From the NCBI GenBank assembly GCA_964247385.1, contig CAXTUB010000008.1, positions 1 through 64,000 of the forward strand: DNA of 64,000 nucleotides. The letters run 5' to 3'. The translations under genes and the position numbers were made by a program. The notes below the pieces were generated by a model. It made no database searches. It was not told where the DNA came from and was given only the letters and a program-made list of their open reading frames with translations. This stretch comes from TMP-86 sp964247385 (GTDB lineage Bacteria > Pseudomonadota > Gammaproteobacteria > Steroidobacterales > Steroidobacteraceae). Shown here one piece after another: positions 8,907-16,548 of the stretch (position 1 is its first letter; every line of letters starts with the position of its first letter).

Positions 8907-9214
8907 TTCGTGCGATGTGCGCCGATGAATTCCGCCAGATTCTTGAGCGATGCGAAGGTGCTCATGTTGCCCGCATCGTCCGCGCGCAGCTGGACGCCAT
9001 ATCGCTTCGAAACCACCAGCGCCAACTCGAGGATGTCGATCGAATCCAGGCCCAGCCCGTCCCGATAGAGAGGGGCCTGCGGATCGAGTTGTTCCGCCGG
9101 CACTTCAAGGTTCAGCGACTCGACCAGCAGCTCAGCGAGCTCATGCATCAAGCCTGAGCGGGCGCCGGCATCAGCAACCGATGCATCTTCCAACATGTTG
9201 TCACTATAGCCCAT
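8903..9214 (-). CDS. Acyl carrier protein
   Basis: A 103-residue acyl carrier protein with the phosphopantetheine-attachment motif GLDSIDILEL (Ser58). The N-terminus is long for an ACP; internal ATGs at 9196 and at residue 23 would give the usual 80-odd residues, so the start is uncertain. It overlaps the ligase gene by 4 bases and should carry the growing polyene. Aryl-polyene clusters usually have two ACPs; only this one lies within the window. A TATAGT hexamer just inside the annotated start (about 9201-9206) could be a promoter element, which would favour a downstream start. Confidence 0.88.
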   Translation of the reverse strand: MGYSDNMLEDASVADAGARSGLMHELAELLVESLNLEVPAEQLDPQAPLYRDGLGLDSIDILELALVVSKRYGVQLRADDAGNMSTFASLKNLAEFIGAHRTK

Positions 9215-9262
9215 CGCCTTGGCGCATTGCGCAATTGGGATGGCGCGAGGCGCCGCACAAGA

Positions 9263-10024
9263 TTAAGAGCGCTTAAGGCGTTGCAGCAGGAGAAAGGGGA
9301 GGCGGAAGATGAATTCGAGCATCAAACGCGCGTGCATCCATGTCAGCAAGATGTTGTCGCGCACATAAGCGAAATGTGAGACGCCGCCATCCTCCGGCTT
9401 CAAGTAGCGCACGGGCGAGCTGACGTTCACACAGCGCACGCCTCGCCATACCAGCCGCACGGCAGCTTCTACGTCAAAATCGAATCGCCGCATCCAACGC
9501 TGTTTACGCATGATCTCGCGCAGCGGGGCCATGGGATAAATTCGAAAGCCGAACAGCGAATCATGCACCCCCGCCCAAAGGGTCTCGACATTGGTCCACC
9601 AATTGGAAATCTTGCGGCCGCGCAAGCGGACGCGCGGCGCACTGGCATCGAACACCGGATCACCGAGGATCATGGCGTCAGGATTGGCGGCGGAGCGAGC
9701 CATGAATTCCGGAATGAGGTCGATGGGATGCTGGCCGTCCGCATCCATGGTCAGAGCGTGCGTGAAGCCGCTTGCGACCGCGCGCTCCATGCCGTGCAGG
9801 ACTGCTGCGCCCTTGCCCGCGTTTTGCGCAAGCCGTAATACCACGAGTCCCGCGTCTTGGGCCGCCAGTTCGTGCAAGCCCTCCGCGGTTCCATCATCGC
9901 TCCCGTCAACGACCACCCAAACCGGACACCACACCTTGCGCGCTTCGGCGACGACGCGATACACGATCTCGCCCGTGTTGTAGGTCGGAATCAGCACGAG
10001 GTGGGTGCGCGATGCGATATTCAT
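9263..10024 (-). CDS. Family 2 glycosyltransferase (dolichyl-phosphate-mannose-synthase-like)
   Basis: A 253-residue GT-A glycosyltransferase. It starts with LVLIPTYNTGEIV, followed by VVDGSDDGT and the metal-binding MDADGQHP, then a C-terminal part ending in basic residues. The ATG at 10024 overlaps the upstream acyltransferase stop (ATGA); the longer frame upstream is only the overlap with that gene. In polyene clusters this type of enzyme probably adds a sugar to the polyene lipid at the cytoplasmic face. It is followed by a 48-bp gap before the ACP gene, the largest internal spacing in this part of the operon. Confidence 0.9.
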   Translation of the reverse strand: MNIASRTHLVLIPTYNTGEIVYRVVAEARKVWCPVWVVVDGSDDGTAEGLHELAAQDAGLVVLRLAQNAGKGAAVLHGMERAVASGFTHALTMDADGQHPIDLIPEFMARSAANPDAMILGDPVFDASAPRVRLRGRKISNWWTNVETLWAGVHDSLFGFRIYPMAPLREIMRKQRWMRRFDFDVEAAVRLVWRGVRCVNVSSPVRYLKPEDGGVSHFAYVRDNILLTWMHARLMLEFIFRLPFLLLQRLKRS

Positions 10025-10812
10025 GCGGATCTCGCGCGGCCGTGCGCCGCATCGCCTTCGAGCCAAGCCGCCTGCGGCGCGTCCGAAAGCTCTAGCACGA
10101 AATACTCCCGCAACTCTTCGATGAAGCGATGCCGGTCGGCGGGCGGCGCGAATCGTCTGCCCAACCGGATGCGATAACGGATGGGCAGCGCAGGAGTTTT
10201 CAGAATAAAGCTTCCCTTACTCAAGTAGTCAGAGTCGGTTTCGATCAGCAGTGTCTGAATCGGCACCTGCGCAGAGTGTGAGATCACGGCCACGGTGCCC
10301 TGCAGATCGTTGACGGGTGAGCGCGTCGTACGCGTGCCTTCGGGAAACAAAAGCAGTGAGCTGCCTGCACGCAGCGCCTGCACCGCGCCTCTCACGACCG
10401 AATAAGGAGAGTCGTTACGAATGAATCGAGCGAAGCGTGCGCCGGCGCTCAGCAAAAAATTCCGGTCCACTGAATCTTTCATGACGCATACGAGATTGCG
10501 TCGCAAGGCCACGAGCACGAGTGCGTCGATGAGCAGCGGATGATTTGGCGCGAGGATCAGCGGCGAGGAATCCTGGAGCGCCTCGAGCCCATCGAACTCG
10601 AAACGGTAAACGCGCAGGAAGCGCAGCAGCATGATGTAGGCGCGAAACCCCCAATGCATGACATCGCGTCCGAGCCGCGCGCCCCAGCGAGCTGGAAGCA
10701 GAAAGTACAGCGGCAGCGCGAAGATGGACCAAGCGGTGCACATGAGCGCCAGCAGCATCAAGGCGAGATAGGAAAGCGCAGCGTCGCGAAAGGCGTAAAG
10801 CATGTCGCGCAC
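10021..10812 (-). CDS. PlsC-type 1-acyl-glycerol-phosphate acyltransferase family protein
   Basis: A 263-residue acyltransferase. The HX4D motif is seen in APNHPLLIDAL and the glycerol-phosphate-binding block in LFPEGTRTTR. Two hydrophobic segments at the N-terminus (about residues 10-45) anchor it in the inner membrane. It is one of two unrelated acyltransferases in the cluster, the other being the LpxL-like protein, which suggests that the mature pigment is a lipid with more than one acyl attachment step. Housekeeping plsC cannot be excluded, but the operon context argues for a cluster role. Confidence 0.88.
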   Translation of the reverse strand: MRDMLYAFRDAALSYLALMLLALMCTAWSIFALPLYFLLPARWGARLGRDVMHWGFRAYIMLLRFLRVYRFEFDGLEALQDSSPLILAPNHPLLIDALVLVALRRNLVCVMKDSVDRNFLLSAGARFARFIRNDSPYSVVRGAVQALRAGSSLLLFPEGTRTTRSPVNDLQGTVAVISHSAQVPIQTLLIETDSDYLSKGSFILKTPALPIRYRIRLGRRFAPPADRHRFIEELREYFVLELSDAPQAAWLEGDAAHGRARSA

Positions 10813-10824
10813 GTGCGTGAGCGA

Positions 10825-11730
10825 TCACTCGTCGTCGACGAGCCGCGAGGATTGACCAATGATCCAAGCGATGCCAATGCCGGCCGAAAACGCGTGGCGT
10901 GTACGAACCAACGGACTGTCTTCAAAACTCGCGCCCGTGAGATTGTCGTAGCGTGCAAATGCGCCCACCCAGTATTTTCTGAAGCGCTTGGAAATGGCCG
11001 TTGTCACTTGAGATCCCGCATAACCACCCGCCGCCTCGTACGGCTCTCTCCCGGGACGCGCATAGCCAGGCGCAACACTGTAAAAGTATGCATCGTAGCG
11101 GCGCTGCGCAAACAGCGGGCCGGCAAGAACTCCGACGTCCCAATGATGAAGCGCCTCAGGTGCATGAAAGTCGAGGTTGAGATTGGGAGCGAGAAACCAG
11201 CCAAGCGATTGAGGCGAGGCCTCGACGGTTACCGCATAGCGAAACGGTATCCGTAAATCGAGAGCGACGCTCTCGCTACTTGATTTCCATAAATGGAAAT
11301 CAACCGAAGGTCCGGCCTCCACCGTGGTATGCAATCCCGGCATGCCCTCGCGCGCCCCACGATGTCTGCTGCGCACCGGGGTCGTCGCGCCAAAGCTCAA
11401 ATTCACTTCCACGATATTCGAATCAAGGAACAAGCCCCGCAAGCCCTTGCGGTCCGCTTTGATGAAGTCGCCGTGATAAACCACATAGGGAACGGGCACA
11501 GGATATACGTTGTACACATTCGCCCCGCGGTAATCCGGGAAGGCGACGGTGCCAATGCCGAGCCCAAACTCCCACAGCGGCACGGGAGGCTTGACCGGCC
11601 CGGTCTCTTTCGCCTCGTGAGTTTGATTCGCCGCGCGAGCTTGTTGCGCAGCTATCGCGAGGGCGCAAAGCAACGAGCACATCCGTAAGCTTCGACGAAA
11701 TGGCCAAGGCGCGGCAGTGAAAGCCTTCAT
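10825..11730 (-). CDS. MipA/OmpV family outer-membrane protein
   Basis: A 301-residue secreted protein. A signal peptide (MKAFTAAPW, hydrophobic core, QQARA) precedes WEFGLGIGTVAFPDYRGA and VYPVPYVVYHGDF-like repeats with alternating polar and hydrophobic strands, matching the MltA-interacting protein/OmpV family of outer-membrane barrels. The ATG at 11730 overlaps the stop of the FAD-oxidoreductase gene (ATGA). The frame is open far upstream, but that part is the oxidoreductase read out of frame. An outer-membrane protein inside the pigment operon may help to place or anchor the product. That role is inference; MipA-like proteins are also found in cell-wall metabolism. Confidence 0.85.
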   Translation of the reverse strand: MKAFTAAPWPFRRSLRMCSLLCALAIAAQQARAANQTHEAKETGPVKPPVPLWEFGLGIGTVAFPDYRGANVYNVYPVPVPYVVYHGDFIKADRKGLRGLFLDSNIVEVNLSFGATTPVRSRHRGAREGMPGLHTTVEAGPSVDFHLWKSSSESVALDLRIPFRYAVTVEASPQSLGWFLAPNLNLDFHAPEALHHWDVGVLAGPLFAQRRYDAYFYSVAPGYARPGREPYEAAGGYAGSQVTTAISKRFRKYWVGAFARYDNLTGASFEDSPLVRTRHAFSAGIGIAWIIGQSSRLVDDE

Positions 11731-13058
11731 CCGCTGGCGATGGGCTGCCTGTTTTCCAGCGGGCGAATGTTCGCGGCGCGCTGGCGCAGCGCACGCCACG
11801 TGCGTCGCAGATTGAAAAATGACATGAGATAGTAGACGCCTTTGAAAGCGCGCAGCGAATTCCAAATCGGCGTATTGCGGAAGATATCCCCCGCCAAAAG
11901 CGAAAGCAGCGCTTCTTTCATGCGTAAATCGTTGCGCGGCGCCAGAAACAGCTCGCGCATGGTCGGATTCGTGACGCGATAGATGAACCATGAGAACTGC
12001 TTCGGGCCGTGCCGCATGAGCCGGTCGAAGCGGCGCAATTCGCGTCTTTGGCGCGCGGGATCTCGCAGAATCGTATCGATGCTGCGTGCCGCTTCGAGAC
12101 CTGAGTTCATGGCGAGCATCACGCCCGTCGAGAACACGGGATCGATGAACGTGTAGGCATCGCCAATCAGCACATAACGATTGCCATACGAGCGGCGGCA
12201 GGCGTACGAATAATTGCCCGTGGCCTCGACTTCGGTGCACCGCTGCGAGCTTGCCAATCGCGCCGCCAACGGTGCGCACAGCGCGATGGTCTCGGCGAAA
12301 AACTCCGCAAGGCTCCCCTGTCGTTTCTTGAGATAATACGGCCACACTACGGCGCCCACGCTGGTCACTCCTTCCCTCAGCGGAATGAACCAGAACCAGC
12401 CATGATCAAACCAAAAAATGGTGATGTTGCCTTCATCTTTTCCGCAGTGCCGAGTCGCCCCGGTGAAATGCGCATAGATTGCGGCGCTGTTGTGTTTCGC
12501 ATTACGCCGCTTGTGGCCTAATTTGGCGCCAAGAAACGTATCCCGGCCGGAAGCATCGACCACGAATTTCGCTTTCCATTTCGCTTCGCGCCCGTCTTCA
12601 TGATGCGCGCGCACGATGGCCTCGCTCGAGCCGCGAGGCAACTGCACGTCGATCACTTTGCAATTTTCGACTACGTGAGCGCCGCGCCGGGCTGCGTTGC
12701 GGAACAATACTTGATCGAATTCAGACCGGCGCACTTGATACGCAAATGACTGGGACTTGTCCCAGCTTTCCGCGAACTGAAAAGTCTGGCGCCGATCATC
12801 GAGCGGAGATACGAACTCCGCGCCCCACTTGGGCATACCGAGTGCGCGAATTTCCTCCTGGACACCGAGCTGTTCGAAGATGGGCAGATTCGCGGGCAAG
12901 AGAGACTCACCGATGTGAAAGCGAGGATGTTCGGCCTTTTCCACCACCAAGACCGAGTGCCCGCTGGCGGCAAGCTGCGCCGCAGCAGTCGAGCCAGCCG
13001 GACCGCCGCCGATAACAACAGCGTCGTATGAATCTTGCATTGAATGAGTTTCTTGCAT
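11727..13058 (-). CDS. FAD-dependent oxidoreductase (tryptophan-halogenase/geranylgeranyl-reductase-like)
   Basis: A 443-residue flavoprotein with an N-terminal dinucleotide-binding fold (VVIGGGPAGSTAA), the FHIGESLLP motif of the halogenase-like flavin monooxygenases, and the second FAD motif LIGDAYTFIDPVFSTGV. In xanthomonadin and aryl-polyene clusters related proteins are annotated as halogenases or hydroxylases of the aryl head group, so it may tailor the chromophore. The start may be the ATG at 13058 or the second ATG at 13040. It is the first gene of the leftward operon; only 48 bp separate it from the divergent tRNA-Gly gene, so the operon promoter must overlap that stretch. Confidence 0.88.
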   Translation of the reverse strand: MQETHSMQDSYDAVVIGGGPAGSTAAAQLAASGHSVLVVEKAEHPRFHIGESLLPANLPIFEQLGVQEEIRALGMPKWGAEFVSPLDDRRQTFQFAESWDKSQSFAYQVRRSEFDQVLFRNAARRGAHVVENCKVIDVQLPRGSSEAIVRAHHEDGREAKWKAKFVVDASGRDTFLGAKLGHKRRNAKHNSAAIYAHFTGATRHCGKDEGNITIFWFDHGWFWFIPLREGVTSVGAVVWPYYLKKRQGSLAEFFAETIALCAPLAARLASSQRCTEVEATGNYSYACRRSYGNRYVLIGDAYTFIDPVFSTGVMLAMNSGLEAARSIDTILRDPARQRRELRRFDRLMRHGPKQFSWFIYRVTNPTMRELFLAPRNDLRMKEALLSLLAGDIFRNTPIWNSLRAFKGVYYLMSFFNLRRTWRALRQRAANIRPLENRQPIASG

Positions 13059-13091
13059 CGGGCAAGTCTATCTCAGAGCCAAGGTGCAGGT

Positions 13092-13097
13092 TAAAAT
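13092..13097 (+). promoter_or_regulatory. Probable -10 box of tRNA-Gly
   Basis: TAAAAT matches the sigma-70 -10 hexamer at five of six positions and ends 9 bases before the tRNA 5' end. No good -35 hexamer is visible at the usual spacing. Confidence 0.45.
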
Positions 13098-13106
13098 GCA
13101 TGCCAA

Positions 13107-13180
13107 GCGGGCGTCGTATAATGGTAATACCCAAGCTTCCCAAGCTTGAGCCGTGGGTTCGATTCCCATCGCCCGCTCCA
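13107..13180 (+). tRNA. tRNA-Gly (CCC)
   Basis: The acceptor stem GCGGGCG pairs with CGCCCGC, the anticodon stem CAAGC pairs with GCTTG around the loop TTCCCAA (anticodon CCC, reading GGG), and the T arm has GTGGG-TTCGATT-CCCAT. The discriminator is T and the CCA end is encoded (13178-13180). The next coding region begins only a few bases downstream. Confidence 0.96.
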
Positions 13181-13186
13181 CGTCTT

Positions 13187-14020
13187 TTGCTTTCGCGCAT
13201 TTTTGGACGCGCAGCGATTGCTCTTGCGCTGCTCTGTGGCACGATCGAAAGTTCGCCGGAAGCAAGCGCATCGAGTGCTAAGGGCTTGCGTTCGGGGGTC
13301 ACGCCTGAGTTCGATGGCGAACGCTGGCTGCAGTTGGCCGCGGCGCAGCTCGATGAGCGGTGTCTGAGCGCACTCGCAGAAATTCGCGACACGGGCCGCA
13401 AGCTCCTGGCCGTTCGTGGCTATATTCGCGCCGGCGCCGAGTTGACCTCGCGCTGGAGCTGGACGCAAGAACGCATCGATGCGTATTCCAAGAGCGCGGA
13501 AGGACGCGCGGCATCGGCGGACGTGCAGCGGGTCATTGCCGCATTTGAATCCGCCAACCCGAGCTATTCACTGCACGTCAATCAGCAGCCTCGAAGCTTG
13601 CAGATTCAAATCGCACACTGGAACGAGAACGCATCGGTGGGGGCCAATGCGCGCGCTTTGATCAATGCATTGCAAACTCCCGACGCGCGCTCCGCTTTCC
13701 AAACCGGCGCTGCGCAAGTCCGAGCTTTCATTGCATTTTGGCGGCCTCCCGCAGCCATTGCGCTCGCGCCGCCCGGCTTGTCTGCACACGGTCAAGGCCG
13801 CGCATTCGATTTTCAGGTGACGTCGGGCACGAGAATCGTGGCGGGTGTAAGGGTCGACGCCGCGCCGCAAGAGTGGGATCGACCCGGATGGACTCGGCGA
13901 CTCTCGCAGGCGGTTCAGGCATCCCATGCGCGCTTGATCGGACCTCTCCTGTCGCCCTATGAGCCTTGGCATTACAGCTACAGGCCAGATCAAACCACGA
14001 GCGCGGGGACGCAGCCGTAA
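13187..14020 (+). CDS. Secreted M15-like D-Ala-D-Ala carboxypeptidase family protein
   Basis: A roughly 277-residue exported protein. The zinc-peptidase pattern SAHGQGRAFDF (His, Asp) and the C-terminal EPWHYSY (His) match the M15/VanY-type metallopeptidases that trim peptidoglycan stem peptides in the periplasm. The frame is open through the tRNA gene, so the true start must lie after 13180; a TTG at 13187 gives a short basic signal peptide (LSRIFGRAAIALALLCG, cleavage near EASA). No Shine-Dalgarno sequence is possible there except within tRNA sequence, which makes the start unusual. The message may be made by readthrough and processing from the tRNA transcript. Confidence 0.8.
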   Translation: MLSRIFGRAAIALALLCGTIESSPEASASSAKGLRSGVTPEFDGERWLQLAAAQLDERCLSALAEIRDTGRKLLAVRGYIRAGAELTSRWSWTQERIDAYSKSAEGRAASADVQRVIAAFESANPSYSLHVNQQPRSLQIQIAHWNENASVGANARALINALQTPDARSAFQTGAAQVRAFIAFWRPPAAIALAPPGLSAHGQGRAFDFQVTSGTRIVAGVRVDAAPQEWDRPGWTRRLSQAVQASHARLIGPLLSPYEPWHYSYRPDQTTSAGTQP

Positions 14021-14142
14021 TCGTAGGAAGATGCTGGCACGGGCTGGCGAGTTTCCCGCGTTGCGGCCCATATGAGCGCCTCCCAGACTATGCGCCGCAA
14101 ATCGGACGCGCGACAGGACATACAGACAGAAGGAGGTTTGAA

Positions 14143-14691
14143 ATGAATCATCAAGATGGATCACGAAAGGGCGCAACTTTCGCGATCGCCATGACTGTAG
14201 GGTTGTTATTGGGCGGTGTGGCATCGGCATCTGCCGGACGTGCGCTCGATGACACCGCCATTACGACCAAGGTGAAGGCCGAGCTGGTTGGCGATAAAGC
14301 AGTCAGCGCGCTCAAAGTTCATGTTGAGACTTACAAAGGTGAAGTTCAGCTCAATGGCAATGTAGCCACGGAGGAGCAGAAAGCTGCGGCCGAAGCGGAC
14401 GCACTGAAAGTCGAGGGCGTTACCAAAGTGGTCAACAACCTGACCGTTGGCAAAACCTCTCGCTCCGCCGGCACGGTGATCGACGACTCGACGATCACCA
14501 CGAAGGTGAAGGCTGAGTTCGTCGGCTCGTCGATCGTCAAGGCAAGCCAAATCGATGTGACCACCAAAGATGGTGTGGTCACACTCAGCGGATTCGCCAG
14601 CACCAAAGCGGCGAAGACTGAAGCCGAGCGCATTGCCAAGCGCACCAAGGGTGTGCACAGCGTTGAGAATAATGTCGAGGTGAGAACCTAA
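14143..14691 (+). CDS. Periplasmic protein with two BON domains (OsmY-like)
   Basis: A 182-residue exported protein. After a signal peptide (about residues 1-32, ending ASASA) come two BON domains (about 35-105 and 110-180), each starting with DDT/SxITTKVKAE and ending with a V.NN motif. BON domains bind phospholipid, and OsmY-type proteins act in envelope stress. A strong Shine-Dalgarno AAGGAGG at 14130-14136 fixes the ATG at 14143. The two copies are very alike (ITTKVKAEL/F), pointing to internal duplication. A hairpin terminator follows at 14750. Confidence 0.92.
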   Translation: MNHQDGSRKGATFAIAMTVGLLLGGVASASAGRALDDTAITTKVKAELVGDKAVSALKVHVETYKGEVQLNGNVATEEQKAAAEADALKVEGVTKVVNNLTVGKTSRSAGTVIDDSTITTKVKAEFVGSSIVKASQIDVTTKDGVVTLSGFASTKAAKTEAERIAKRTKGVHSVENNVEVRT

Positions 14692-14749
14692 TTCGCGCTG
14701 CTCGAGAGGTCGAACTCGACATCCCTTAAACGAATTAGAGGTGGCGACG

Positions 14750-14784
14750 AGAGGCGGGGCTGTCGCAGGGCAGCCGCCTCTTTC
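14750..14784. terminator. Hairpin between convergent genes
   Basis: AGAGGC and GGCTG on the left pair with CAGCC and GCCTCT on the right, with a small bulge, followed by TTTC. It lies between the BON gene and the oppositely oriented Anbu operon and may serve the plus strand as an intrinsic terminator with a weak T-tract. Confidence 0.6.
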
Positions 14785-14825
14785 ACGATTAGACCTTCCA
14801 AGGCGCTATCAGACGTTCCGAGAAG

Positions 14826-15554
14826 TTACCAGACCGGGTCGGGTAGCTCGCTAAACACTTCTTTGAGCGCCATGCCCCAACGCTTGCGGATCATCGCAAA
14901 GTAAGGGTGATCCATGTCGATGCTCAAGTGATACTGGAGCTTATACTCATCGCGGCGGATGATCGCCAAGTCCAACGGTGCTCCGACGGAAAGATTGGAG
15001 CGAATCGTCGAGTCCATCGAAACGAGCGCGCATTTTGAGGCCTGAGCCAAACTGCTGCTGCGGGATATGACCCGGTCGATGATGGGTTTGCCGTATTTCG
15101 ATTCGCCGATCTGAAAGTAGTTTGTATCGCTGCTGGCCTCAATGAAATTGCCGGCGGAATAAATGTGGAAAAGCCGCGGCGGTTCCCCGCTGATTTGGCC
15201 GCCCAAGATAAAGCTCGCGTTGAAGTTGTGCCCGTGCTCATGCAGCGCCTCGCCATCGCGCTTATGCACCTCCCGAATTGCATCGCCAACGACGCGGGCC
15301 ACCTCGAACATGTTCTTCACGCTGTAGATTGAGGGCGGCGCCCCCTCTCCGCGCGAATCTTGATGCAGCAAGCTGATGACGGCTTGAGTCACCGCGAGGT
15401 TGCCGGAGGACATCAACACCAATGCGCGTTCGCCCGTCTGAACGAACGTGGACATTTTCCGAAAGATGTTGATTTGATCGACGCCCGCGTTGGTTCGCGA
15501 ATCGGACAAAAGAACCAGCCCGGTGTCGACTAAAAGCCCGACGCAGTACGTCAT
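14826..15554 (-). CDS. Anbu, bacterial proteasome-like peptidase
   Basis: A 242-residue member of the N-terminal-nucleophile hydrolases related to 20S proteasome beta subunits (Anbu). The family starts MTYCVG, so the ATG at 15554 was chosen rather than the one 18 bases upstream. After Met removal the nucleophile would be Thr1, and Asp17 (SDSR) and Lys32 (FRKM) are at the catalytic positions. SMDST and GAPLDL later in the protein match proteasome-type strands. It is encoded downstream of alpha-E and circularly permuted ATP-grasp genes, the usual Anbu neighbourhood; a transglutaminase-like gene that often joins this set is not seen. It is probably cytoplasmic. Confidence 0.93.
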   Translation of the reverse strand: MTYCVGLLVDTGLVLLSDSRTNAGVDQINIFRKMSTFVQTGERALVLMSSGNLAVTQAVISLLHQDSRGEGAPPSIYSVKNMFEVARVVGDAIREVHKRDGEALHEHGHNFNASFILGGQISGEPPRLFHIYSAGNFIEASSDTNYFQIGESKYGKPIIDRVISRSSSLAQASKCALVSMDSTIRSNLSVGAPLDLAIIRRDEYKLQYHLSIDMDHPYFAMIRKRWGMALKEVFSELPDPVW

Positions 15555-15595
15555 GGGCATCGCATGGTACACGACTTGACGCGCAATTCTGCGCG

Positions 15596-16540
15596 TTAGC
15601 TCCCGGTGGGAACCAGGAAATCCGCCGATATGCGGCTGCCCAAATTGTGGATCCGGACGAGAAAATTTTCCAAAAACTCCGGTATGCCGCGCACGGCAAT
15701 ATCGCTCATGCGGCCGAAGTGCAATTGAGCATGAATCTCGCCTGCGAGACGGATGGTCTCATCCGATTGTTGATTGGCGACAGAGCGCAAGTTGCCGTAA
15801 ATTTCCTTGCAGCAACGCAGGAGCGAGCGCGGCATCTCATCGCGCAAAATCAACATCTCGGCGACTTTGATCGGTGTAATCACGTCGCGATACACGCGTC
15901 GATACACTTCGAATGCCGACAAGGCGCGCAGTAGCATGCTCCACTCGTAGGGGTCGGGTACCGCGCTGGCGCCCGCGCCCGGCACCAGGTCGTGCTGCCG
16001 CGCGCTCAAGATGCGCGCCGTGCTATCGGCACGTTCCAAGAACGAGCCTATCCGAGTGAAGTAGAACGCTTCGTCGCGCAGCATGGTGCCGACCATCACG
16101 CCGCGCGTTAGGTTCGAACGCTCCTTGACCCATTCCACGAATTGCCCCGTGTCGGCTTTTGAGGCGCGCCGAGCCGTCAACGCGCGGACATCGAGCCAAG
16201 TCGAATTCAACGTCTCCCAAACCTCGGAGGTCAACGAGCCGCGAATCGCACGCGCATTTTCGCGCGCAGCCCGAAGACAGTTGAAAATGCTGCCGTTGAA
16301 TTCACGATCCAGCGTCAGAAACTCAAACACTTTGCGCGGTGTGATCTCCTGCTGAACATCGTTGTATGCGGCATCGATGTGCAGCGCGCACAATGTCGCG
16401 CGGAGCGAGGTTTCGAGGGCCTCCCTATCGTGCGGCAGAAGCGACATGCGATGGTGGGCATCCACGAGCCTGGCGAGGCTTTCGGCGCGCTCGACATAGC
16501 GCGACATCCAATACAAATGATCGGCGGTGCGGCTGAGCAT
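15596..16540 (-). CDS. Alpha-E domain-containing protein (DUF403)
   Basis: A 314-residue, largely helical protein starting MLSRTADHLYWMSRYVERAE, the hallmark of the alpha-E family. These proteins are regularly encoded with a circularly permuted ATP-grasp protein and Anbu, and are proposed to act with them in making or removing a peptide-like tag; the chemistry is not established. The gene lies 8 bp downstream of the ATP-grasp gene and 41 bp upstream of anbu, consistent with one operon. Confidence 0.93.
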   Translation of the reverse strand: MLSRTADHLYWMSRYVERAESLARLVDAHHRMSLLPHDREALETSLRATLCALHIDAAYNDVQQEITPRKVFEFLTLDREFNGSIFNCLRAARENARAIRGSLTSEVWETLNSTWLDVRALTARRASKADTGQFVEWVKERSNLTRGVMVGTMLRDEAFYFTRIGSFLERADSTARILSARQHDLVPGAGASAVPDPYEWSMLLRALSAFEVYRRVYRDVITPIKVAEMLILRDEMPRSLLRCCKEIYGNLRSVANQQSDETIRLAGEIHAQLHFGRMSDIAVRGIPEFLENFLVRIHNLGSRISADFLVPTGS

Positions 16541-16548
16541 TGAGCCCG

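Noticed and set aside
14750..14784. Attachment or inverted-repeat end of a mobile element
   Set aside because: The hairpin lies between convergent gene ends and is followed by a short T-run, so a terminator is the simpler reading.
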